From an uncultured Bacillaceae bacterium (GTDB lineage Bacteria; Bacillota; Bacilli; Bacillales; Pradoshiaceae), in NCBI GenBank assembly GCA_904501845.1, contig CAJGCH010000062.1, positions 1-12,255 on the forward strand: 12,255 nt of DNA, read 5' to 3'. Both the position numbers and the translations under genes were made by a program. Under the pieces are notes generated by a model. The model saw only the letters and a list, made by a program, of their open reading frames with translations. It did no database searches and had not been told where the DNA came from. Positions 1 through 6,126 of this stretch are shown piece after piece (within the stretch, counting starts at the first letter, position 1; each line of letters begins with the position of its first letter).

Positions 1-2594
1 ACGGCCGCAACAGCCAAACCAGTTGCGATTGCCCACTCATGCAAACCGAATGCAGCTGGGATTGAGAACACCTCTCGAGCTCCCGGTAAAATGGTAATCG
101 TATATAACACTAAGCAAAACGCGACTGCTCCGAGTACATATTTATTACTGAATAAACCAACTTCAAAAATAGTTTGCTTATTGGAACGCGCTGCAAACGT
201 CTGTAATGTCCTTGCTAGAATCAATGTTGTAAAGGCCATTGCCACACTGATTTCCGCGGATTGCTGGAGACCGATATATTGTGAAATAATAACCGCAATA
301 CCAATTAAGGTACCCCTTATCAATACATCCTGCATCGTTCCTCCAGCAAAGATTCCTTCCTGGATATTTCGCGGCTTACGGTTCATTACATCTGGTTCGG
401 ATTTTTCCATACCAAGCGCTATTGCAGGCAGTGAATCGTTGACCAAATTGATGAAGAGTAATTGCAAGGCTGTAAATGGATTGACCCAGCCGATGATCAA
501 GGCAAATAAAATGGCGATAATCGATCCGACATTTCCTGCAAACAAGTAAGCAATCGCCTTTTTAATATTATCAAATACTGTTCTGCCGACAGCTACAGCT
601 TTTACGATAGAAACAAAGTTATCGTCTGTCAGAATCATGGCAGCTGCATCTTTGGCAACATCAGTGCCGCTTCCCATCGCTACACCGATATCTGCCTGCT
701 TAAGGGCTGGAGCATCATTTACGCCATCGCCTGTCATGCTCGTGATTTGGCCTTTTCTTTGCCATGCCCGTACAATTCGAATTTTATTTTCAGGGGAAAC
801 ACGTGCATATACAGAAATTTGTGCAAGCTTCTGATCAAGTTCTTCCTCAGACATTGCGTCAAGCTCCTGACCCGTTACAGCAATATCGCCTTCCTCCATT
901 AAGCCGATTTCTCGGCCAATCGCTTGTGCCGTTGTTTTATGGTCACCCGTAATCATTACTGTACGAATACCGGCTTTCTTCGCTTCTTCAATTGAGCCAT
1001 AAACCTCTTCGCGCGGAGGGTCGATCATGGCTGTTAACCCGACTAGGACTAAATCGTGCTCATCATGAGTGCCAGCCTCTGTCTTATCTGTTGCAATTTC
1101 TTTATATCCATAAGCCAGTACGCGCAGAGCATTTTTGGAAAAATCTTCGTTCGCATCCTGAAAACGCCCAAGTATTTCATCTGTAAGCGGCTGTTTCTTT
1201 CCATCAATTAAAACGAAGCTGCAGCGTTCAAACATCACATCAGGTCCGCCTTTAACAAGCATTGCCTTCTGATGATTAAATGTATGGATGGTTGTCATCA
1301 GCTTGCGGTCAGAGTCAAATGGAATTTCTGCTTCTCGAGGGAAACGATCGCGAATATCCTGATAAGGTTTATTGACTTTATTGCTGAATGCAATTAAGGC
1401 AACTTCTGTAGGATCGCCAAGCTCCTTGCCCTCTTCATTTATATGCGAGTCATTACATAAGACAGCTATATGTATTAAGGCTTTTTCGCTATCTGACCAT
1501 GTATCTGGGTCGCTTGGAAATGACTCTTTTGTTCCCTTCGGCAAATAATAATCTACCACTGTCATTTTATTTTGCGTTAAGGTGCCCGTCTTGTCTGTGC
1601 AAATTACGCTCGTTGAACCAAGCGTTTCAACGGCAGGAAGCTTTCTAATGATCGCATGCTGCTTTGCCATTTTACTCGTACCAACAGACAGTACAATCGT
1701 AACAATGGAGGATAATGCTTCAGGTATAGCGGCAACAGCGACTGCAACAGCAAACATTAAGGCATTCAAGATACCAACAGTCATATCCGCAGTAGTATCT
1801 GAAAGCCATAGTCTCCCTGTTTCAACGCCAAATATGACGATACATAGCAATAATATGGCTATTCCAAGCTTTTTGCTGAATACCTCGAGCTTGCGCTGCA
1901 ATGGCGTTGCCTTCTCCTCAGCGCTCTCAATCAAGCCCGCAATCTTACCGATTTCCGTTTCACTGCCGGTTCCGGTTATGACCACGGTTCCGCGTCCATA
2001 TACAACCATAGCTCCGCTGTATACCATGTTAAAGCGGTCGCCAAGTGGTACGTTACCTTCTATAATATCCGAATATTTCTCAACAGCCTCTGATTCTCCT
2101 GTCAGCATACCTTCTTCAAGCTTCAAGCTGCCTGACTCTAATACACGCCCATCTGCTGGCACATAGTCACCAGCCTCCAATAAAACAATATCGCCCTTAA
2201 CCAGTTCGCGAGCCGGAAGTGTCTGCCTCACACCATCCCGTAAAACCTTTGCTTCAGGTGCTGACAATTGCCTTAATGCATCAAGCGAGCTTTCAGCTTT
2301 TCTCGTTTGAATAACACTGATAATCGCATTAATCATTAAAACGGCAAAAATAATGATTGACTCCATTATTTCGCCTAAAGCGATTTGCACGATAGCTGCA
2401 ATTAGTAAAACAATAACCATTGGATCTTTGAAGTTTTCAAGAAATAACTTCCATATAGGATCCTTTTCTTTAGCAGCAAGCTCATTATAACCATCGCGGT
2501 CCAGCCGGTTCACTACCTCGGCTGAGGATAATCCTTTCTCGGTGCTATCTACCGCCTGTAATACATCTTCTATGCTACTACTATGAAATTCCAA
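1..2594 (-). CDS. P-type Ca2+-transporting ATPase, LMCA1/SERCA-like (C-terminus cut by window edge)
   Basis: This membrane pump couples ATP hydrolysis to Ca2+ export. From a TTG start at 2594 it reads 864 complete codons; the family is about 880 residues, so only about 15-20 are missing. Visible in order are the actuator loop TGES (165-168), the M4 motif PEALSS (291-296), the phosphorylation site DKTGTLT with D334, the nucleotide-binding KGGPD (K448), TGDGVNDAP (621-629), M5 with GNVGS (S691 at the SERCA E771 position), M6 with NLVND (N716, D720) and M8 with LILART (R795). Numbering coincides with Listeria LMCA1 as I remember it. The TTG start is chosen because GGAGGGAG lies about 8 bases upstream; an in-frame ATG at 2612 lacks a ribosome binding site. 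S691 and R795 point to a one-Ca2+ pump, by analogy with LMCA1 (inference). A related Mn2+/Ca2+ pump is possible but less likely. Confidence 0.95.
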   Translation of the reverse strand, partial: MEFHSSSIEDVLQAVDSTEKGLSSAEVVNRLDRDGYNELAAKEKDPIWKLFLENFKDPMVIVLLIAAIVQIALGEIMESIIIFAVLMINAIISVIQTRKAESSLDALRQLSAPEAKVLRDGVRQTLPARELVKGDIVLLEAGDYVPADGRVLESGSLKLEEGMLTGESEAVEKYSDIIEGNVPLGDRFNMVYSGAMVVYGRGTVVITGTGSETEIGKIAGLIESAEEKATPLQRKLEVFSKKLGIAILLLCIVIFGVETGRLWLSDTTADMTVGILNALMFAVAVAVAAIPEALSSIVTIVLSVGTSKMAKQHAIIRKLPAVETLGSTSVICTDKTGTLTQNKMTVVDYYLPKGTKESFPSDPDTWSDSEKALIHIAVLCNDSHINEEGKELGDPTEVALIAFSNKVNKPYQDIRDRFPREAEIPFDSDRKLMTTIHTFNHQKAMLVKGGPDVMFERCSFVLIDGKKQPLTDEILGRFQDANEDFSKNALRVLAYGYKEIATDKTEAGTHDEHDLVLVGLTAMIDPPREEVYGSIEEAKKAGIRTVMITGDHKTTAQAIGREIGLMEEGDIAVTGQELDAMSEEELDQKLAQISVYARVSPENKIRIVRAWQRKGQITSMTGDGVNDAPALKQADIGVAMGSGTDVAKDAAAMILTDDNFVSIVKAVAVGRTVFDNIKKAIAYLFAGNVGSIIAILFALIIGWVNPFTALQLLFINLVNDSLPAIALGMEKSEPDVMNRKPRNIQEGIFAGGTMQDVLIRGTLIGIAVIISQYIGLQQSAEISVAMAFTTLILARTLQTFAARSNKQTIFEVGLFSNKYVLGAVAFCLVLYTITILPGAREVFSIPAAFGLHEWAIATGLAVAA

Positions 2595-2616
2595 AAAAAC
2601 ATCTCCCTCCATACAC

Positions 2617-2647
2617 AAAAAACATTTGATAGCAATCAAACTTTTTT
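2617..2647 (-). promoter_or_regulatory. AT-rich hairpin immediately upstream of the Ca2+-ATPase ribosome binding site
   Basis: TTTGAT (2625-2630) and ATCAAA (2635-2640) pair perfectly around a four-base loop. The stem can extend through AAAAAA (2617-2622) and TTTTTT (2642-2647) past a small unpaired step. On the minus strand a T run follows the stem, just before the GGAGG at 2610-2606. It has the shape of a weak intrinsic terminator or a leader hairpin, but the stem holds very few GC pairs, so its effect is uncertain. Confidence 0.35.
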
Positions 2648-2779
2648 ACTCAAGGTTCGAATACCCAACAAGACAACGCCTCAATCCTTATTTGCTTTCG
2701 GTTATTCGTCTTGTCACTATTGCTATATAAGAACTCGTAAGCTAATTGCTATACATATATTCTAGCAAAAAAGTAGTTA

Positions 2780-2810
2780 TTAGAATGAAACTTCTAAAAA
2801 TTACTTCTAA
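2780..2810. repeat. Operator-like repeat cluster (TTAGAA / ACTTCTAA / ACTTCTAA)
   Basis: ACTTCTAA occurs twice in direct orientation at 2790-2797 and 2803-2810, 13 bases apart. An inverted TTAGAA lies at 2780-2785, giving a six-base perfect dyad around TGAAAC. This is upstream of the Ca2+-ATPase gene, where a regulator could bind. I do not recognise a known operator consensus, and AT-rich sequence produces such repeats by chance fairly often. Confidence 0.35.
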
Positions 2811-2891
2811 TAAAAAAATACATATCCGCTACGGATTAACAGAATCAATCAAGATTTAGATAGGGAGATTAGTGTTAAAAAGGTAAAATAG

Positions 2892-2920
2892 CAAAAAATA
2901 CCCCGGGCATTTGCCCGGGG
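2892..2920 (-). terminator. Intrinsic terminator of the MerR/B12 regulator gene
   Basis: CCCCGGGC (2901-2908) and GCCCGGGG (2913-2920) form an eight-base all-GC stem around ATTT. On the minus strand the run TATTTTTT (2900-2893) follows. It lies seven bases beyond the regulator's stop codon and separates it from the Ca2+-ATPase gene downstream. Confidence 0.93.
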
Positions 2921-2926
2921 GTAAGA

Positions 2927-3829
2927 TTATGAAGTGTGTGTGATTAGGTCCATGATTTGCTCCCAGTTTCGGTCATCTGGGGAAATATTCAATCGGTTAT
3001 CGGTCATTTTCGTTTCTTTGATACCGAGACCGCCTACGAGGTATTTCAAGGAAGGATTTATCTTGCTGACAGAGTCTATATAGCTCTCGACAAGGCTTTG
3101 GTCTGCCTGGCGGGAGGTGGAGATGGCGAGAATATTGATATCCTTCTCCTTTATTAGATCAGCTAGGCCCTCAAGCGGTGTGTCAGCCCCAATATAATAG
3201 ACTGGATAATGCTTTTCACGCAGAAACAGGGTGAAGAGAATCAAGCCAAGCTGATGCTGCTCTCCCTTTGGACAAATGGCCATAATTCTCGGCAAGCTGG
3301 GAGAGGTCTCAAACACGCTGAAGAATCTGATAGAACGATGGAGGATGATATTGCTGATCATATGCTCCTTCACGACATGGAGATTGCCTTTCTCCCATTC
3401 CTCTCCGACCTTGTACATGAGAGGTACGATGATGGAGTAGAAGACGGTATGGTAATTGAACTGGGAGAAATATAAATCAAGCAGACGGTTGCATTTATCG
3501 GCTTCGAGTTCAAGCACAGCTGCGTACAATTCATCGATTTGTTTCTTGAAACGCTCATCAGGGTCATCATCGCCTGAGTCCGGCAGAAGCTCCATCGTCA
3601 TCTCCTCAGCCCTCTTCGCCTTGAGCAGGTTCACTGCCTGACTGATGTTCAAGCCATTCTCGTTGATTTGCTTCTTGAGCCACTTCAAATCATTCAAGTT
3701 CTCTTCGGTGTACACCCTGTGCCCGGATTCCGTTCGCTCCGGGGTGATGGCTTGATAACGCGTTTCCCAGGAACGAATCGTCACGGTTGGCATGTCTAAT
3801 AGTTTGGAAACAGCTTTAATATTGTACAT
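2927..3829 (-). CDS. MerR-family regulator with cobalamin-binding domain, CarH/LitR type (putative B12-dependent photoreceptor)
   Basis: The 300-residue protein has an N-terminal MerR winged helix (about 1-70, including RSWETRYQAITPERTESGHR), a short acidic linker (85-92), a four-helix cobalamin cap domain (about 95-175) and a Rossmann-like cobalamin-binding domain (about 180-300). The cap carries W145-x9-E155-H156, which in CarH covers the upper face of adenosylcobalamin. The binding domain has GEQHQLG, the E-x-H-x-x-G motif whose H192 would be the lower axial ligand, then ISTS (236-239) and VGGLG (265-269). In CarH/LitR the adenosylcobalamin tetramer represses in the dark and light breaks it apart; that role here is inferred. 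AGGG precedes the ATG at normal distance, and 112 bases separate it from the exporter genes. It may repress itself through the repeats at 3851-3879. Targets are unknown, and a light-independent B12 sensor is the alternative. Confidence 0.9.
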   Translation of the reverse strand: MYNIKAVSKLLDMPTVTIRSWETRYQAITPERTESGHRVYTEENLNDLKWLKKQINENGLNISQAVNLLKAKRAEEMTMELLPDSGDDDPDERFKKQIDELYAAVLELEADKCNRLLDLYFSQFNYHTVFYSIIVPLMYKVGEEWEKGNLHVVKEHMISNIILHRSIRFFSVFETSPSLPRIMAICPKGEQHQLGLILFTLFLREKHYPVYYIGADTPLEGLADLIKEKDINILAISTSRQADQSLVESYIDSVSKINPSLKYLVGGLGIKETKMTDNRLNISPDDRNWEQIMDLITHTS

Positions 3830-3850
3830 CGTCGAACCCTCTTTTATAAA

Positions 3851-3879
3851 AGTTATAAAATAGTTATATATTTACAATA
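3851..3879. promoter_or_regulatory. Candidate CarH/LitR operator: 11 bp-phased direct repeats before the regulator gene
   Basis: AGTTATA occurs at 3851-3857 and again at 3862-3868, exactly 11 bases apart. A degenerate copy, TACAATA, follows in the same phase at 3873-3879. Thermus CarH is known to bind tandem 11 bp direct repeats, one per DNA-binding domain. These repeats end about 20 bases before the regulator's ATG, where its promoter should lie. The motif itself does not match a consensus I can quote, so the assignment rests on phase and position. Confidence 0.45.
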
Positions 3880-3941
3880 TACCCATTTAGATAAAAAGAC
3901 AAATATATATTGCGGGAAATACTCCGAAGGATGATTCCTGC

Positions 3942-4796
3942 TCATGATTTCTTTCGGGAAATATTCCATACAGCAAGCCCAAAGAAAATAATTGTAACCC
4001 CGACCAAGACAAGGATATGGGTGCCTGCTTGGAGTGTCTGGTCCCCGAATCTTAGAATAATACCCAATTCTTCCTTGAAAGAATCCCCGACATTTGCAGG
4101 TAAATCACCGAAGGCTGTCTCCAGCGGCTCAGCCATGAATACTTGCCTGAATAGGACCCCGGCATGAGTGACTGGGAAAATCTTCACGATAAACTGGACG
4201 GCATCAGGAAGATTGCCTATCGGGATATAAATACCGGTCAGGAAACCGATTAATGTGCCGACGATTGTGCTCCCTGTAGAAAAGGCATTTATACTTGAAA
4301 AAAAGCTGACAAGAAAGAAAACCATTGCACTTGATGAAAGAGCAGACAGTAGAATGATTCCCGCTACTTTCACCATGCTCAGCATAGGAAGCAATTCCCC
4401 GCCGTTAGCGATTATGTATATCTCAGCAAGAATAAATGTAATCATGCACATGATGATGCTTACCATGAATGAGCTGATGACATATCCGCCCGCAATCTGA
4501 TACCTCTTTAAAGGGGAGGCATAAAAATCCTTTGAATGGCCATTTGCCCGGTCTACTACCATTGTTCCGAAAGCCCCCATAGTTGTCGTGACAGAGGTGA
4601 CGGCGAGAAGTCCTCCCATGATCCAGCTATCCATCAGGAATCTAGCATCTTTGATTTCATTCATGTCCTTCGCAATTGTATCGCCAAGGAAGAGGACATA
4701 TAGACCTATGATGATAAAGACGGCTAATAGGGAGAAGAAGACAGTGCTTTTATCCCGGAAGAACAGCTTCAAATTTCGCTGTGCTAGATTAAACAT
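3942..4796 (-). CDS. ABC-2 type exporter permease subunit
   Basis: This is the integral membrane half of an ABC exporter that works with the ATPase encoded just upstream. From the ATG at 4796 it is 284 residues, starting MFNLAQRNLKLFFRDKS. About six membrane segments can be seen (near 17-37, 57-78, 100-125, 137-160, 168-192 and 255-275). The conserved ABC-2 stretch around TGIYIPIGNLP precedes the last extracytoplasmic loop. Its ATG overlaps the last codons of the ATPase gene by 8 bases, with AGGAG ten bases upstream. A longer reading from 4838 has no ribosome binding site and would overlap the ATPase gene by 50 bases. Family members export drugs, antibiotics, lipids or polysaccharides; nothing here fixes the substrate. 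Confidence 0.9.
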   Translation of the reverse strand: MFNLAQRNLKLFFRDKSTVFFSLLAVFIIIGLYVLFLGDTIAKDMNEIKDARFLMDSWIMGGLLAVTSVTTTMGAFGTMVVDRANGHSKDFYASPLKRYQIAGGYVISSFMVSIIMCMITFILAEIYIIANGGELLPMLSMVKVAGIILLSALSSSAMVFFLVSFFSSINAFSTGSTIVGTLIGFLTGIYIPIGNLPDAVQFIVKIFPVTHAGVLFRQVFMAEPLETAFGDLPANVGDSFKEELGIILRFGDQTLQAGTHILVLVGVTIIFFGLAVWNISRKKS

Positions 4797-5709
4797 CGGC
4801 TCGAATCTCCTTTCCTGTAATGTTAATAAACACATCATCCATCGTGCCGTGCTGGACTTCGAAGCGGTGGATCAATGGCTCCGTAAGCTTAAGGATGGAA
4901 AACGCCTCCTCGGTACCTGAAAGTTTAATGGTAATTAGCTCATTCTTCTCTGTATAAGGAATATCATGCTCCTGAAGAAGGCTGATCAGAGCTGTACGGT
5001 CCGAAGGTTCAATTTTGAGCGCATCTGAGCTGTATGTATTGCGCAAGGCAAATGGTGTGCCCTTTGCGACAATACGGCCATCGTCAATAATGACGATATA
5101 GTCAGCTGAAGCGGCTTCTTCCATATAATGTGTCGTCAGAAAGACCGTCAGTCCGCTTTCCTTTTGAAGATGGGCGATGGTTTCCCAGACACTGCGCCTT
5201 GTCTGCGGGTCAAGCCCTGTCGTTGGTTCATCAAGAAAAAGAATCTTCGGTGTATTCACCAAGGCGCGTGCGATATCTGCCCGGCGTCTCTGGCCGCCGG
5301 ATAATTTGCCATATGGACGGTCGATGAAATCCATGACATCGGCTGAAATGGCTGCCTTCTCCACACGTCCTTTTAGCTCGGATTTCGGAATTTTATAGAA
5401 CCTGGCACGTGTGAGCAAGTTCTCGCGTACGGTCAGAAGGGGGTCAAGAAGGCTCTCCTGGAATACAACTCCAATAGATTCGCGGATATCCTGGTCCTCT
5501 GTGCCTAATCCGAAGCCATTAATGAATGCCTTCCCTGAGTCTGGTTTCAATAAGGTACAAATCATATCGATGGTGGTACTTTTGCCGGCGCCATTTGGAC
5601 CGAGAAATGCGAACAGCTTTCCGCTTTCTACATAAAAATCAATGCCCTTGACCGCTTGGAGGTCTCCAAATGTCTTTGAGAGACCATGTACCTCAATAAT
5701 CTTATTCAT
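4789..5709 (-). CDS. ABC exporter ATP-binding subunit (DrrA/CcmA-like)
   Basis: This cytoplasmic ATPase powers the ABC-2 permease downstream. In the 306-residue protein the Walker A is GPNGAGKST (37-45), the Q-loop is at Q84, the signature LSGGQ is at 136-140, Walker B is ILFLDEP (156-162) and the switch histidine is H194 in LTTHYMEEA. A C-terminal extension of about 90 residues, as in DrrA-type drug exporter ATPases, ends with HGTMDDVFINITG. I place the start at 5709, because GAGG lies seven bases upstream of that ATG; a reading from 5727 has no ribosome binding site. It is the first gene of the leftward pair and diverges from the liv operon. DrrA-like similarity suggests an amphipathic drug or lipid substrate, but this is only family-level inference. 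Confidence 0.93.
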   Translation of the reverse strand: MNKIIEVHGLSKTFGDLQAVKGIDFYVESGKLFAFLGPNGAGKSTTIDMICTLLKPDSGKAFINGFGLGTEDQDIRESIGVVFQESLLDPLLTVRENLLTRARFYKIPKSELKGRVEKAAISADVMDFIDRPYGKLSGGQRRRADIARALVNTPKILFLDEPTTGLDPQTRRSVWETIAHLQKESGLTVFLTTHYMEEAASADYIVIIDDGRIVAKGTPFALRNTYSSDALKIEPSDRTALISLLQEHDIPYTEKNELITIKLSGTEEAFSILKLTEPLIHRFEVQHGTMDDVFINITGKEIRADV

Positions 5710-5961
5710 GAAGATACCTCGATTCATTTTGGATTATTAGATAAAAATATATTCATAGTTAATTATATACTGAGCAAGTCGTTCATGATGTACCGCTAAA
5801 GAGATAATATCGGAATTGTCTTGGTATTCATGCCAAAAAATTAAATTTCTGTGTGCATAAAAACATATATGGACGTTATTTACAAATTAAGGTAAACTGA
5901 ACTCAGAATATATAAACAAATAAAGAGCGCACCGGATTTTTCTTGGGTCTCTGTTATATTA

Positions 5962-6080
5962 CGTTGTTGATATCGGCTGTATTTTTGTACAAGGATAGTT
6001 TCTAAAGCCTGTTCTTAAGGTTTTCGGACTTTCTTGCTCGGTCAAATTGTAGAGGTTAATTTCTCTTCCTATCAACAACG
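5962..6080 (+). repeat. Perfect 11 bp inverted repeat with arms 97 bases apart, liv operon leader/promoter
   Basis: CGTTGTTGATA at 5962-5972 is the exact reverse complement of TATCAACAACG at 6070-6080. The enclosed 97 bases contain a smaller hairpin, AAAGCC...GGTTTT, near 6004-6024. If transcription starts upstream, this would be the closing stem of a ~119-base structured leader. If it starts from the TATAAT at 6082, the arms would instead be two DNA sites about 108 bp apart, one touching the -10 box. Confidence 0.6.
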
Positions 6081-6081
6081 G

Positions 6082-6087
6082 TATAAT
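6082..6087 (+). promoter_or_regulatory. Possible -10 box for the liv operon
   Basis: TATAAT matches the sigma-A -10 consensus exactly and lies 39 bases before the livJ start codon. No TTGACA-like -35 is present at 16-18 bases upstream (the region reads ATTTCT), so the promoter would be weak or activator-dependent. The right arm of the 11 bp inverted repeat ends one base before it. Confidence 0.4.
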
Positions 6088-6126
6088 AGGGCCCTTTTTT
6101 ATTTTCCATAAGGGGGAGGAAGAAGG

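Larger units (their letters stand above)
2595..2891. promoter_or_regulatory. Upstream region of the Ca2+-ATPase gene, no coding sequence seen
   Basis: About 300 AT-rich bases separate the Ca2+-ATPase start from the regulator's terminator, so the pump must have its own promoter here, reading leftwards. Several TATATA-like candidates for a -10 box occur around 2722-2760 on the minus strand, but none has a convincing -35 partner, so I do not place the promoter. Repeats at 2780-2810, the pair ACAAGAC (2668-2674) / GTCTTGT (2708-2714) and a hairpin at 2617-2647 are the only structure I see. I see no yybP-ykoY manganese riboswitch, which precedes some related pumps. Confidence 0.5.
5710..6126. promoter_or_regulatory. 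Divergent intergenic region between the ABC exporter and the liv operon
   Basis: These 417 bases hold the promoters of both divergent operons and no gene I can support. I see an imperfect dyad, TTGGTATTCATGCCAA (5821-5836; TTGG/CCAA arms, 6 of 8 positions symmetric). There is also a long-distance perfect inverted repeat (5962-5972 / 6070-6080), a -10-like TATAAT (6082-6087) and the livJ ribosome binding site (6112-6119). No T-box, S-box or other riboswitch signature I know is present. A nine-base stretch at 5843-5851 resembles half of a CodY box, but the other half is missing. Confidence 0.6.

Noticed and set aside
1582..2166. Long plus-strand open frames inside the Ca2+-ATPase gene (for example 1582-2166 and 91-549)
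   Set aside because: They are antisense shadows: the minus strand carries an unbroken P-type ATPase with all signature motifs, and the plus-strand translations resemble no family.
3905..3935. Terminator after the ABC permease gene
   Set aside because: The GGAA/TTCC hairpin is short and interrupted, and no real T run follows on the minus strand.
4797..4838. N-terminal extension of the ABC permease from 4838
   Set aside because: No ribosome binding site, and it would lie wholly inside the ATPase gene; the ATG at 4796 has AGGAG upstream and the standard short overlap.
5843..5857. CodY-box-like sequence upstream of the liv operon
   Set aside because: Only one half resembles the consensus (AAATTTCTG); the second half matches poorly, so about 9 of 15 positions agree.
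5985..5992. TTGTACAA palindrome as a CarH-type site
   Set aside because: It is a single short palindrome with no phased partner, and such eight-base sites arise by chance.
5962..6126. T-box or SAM riboswitch in the liv leader
   Set aside because: No AGGGTGG-ACCGCG T-box sequence, no S-box core and no terminator before livJ could be found.
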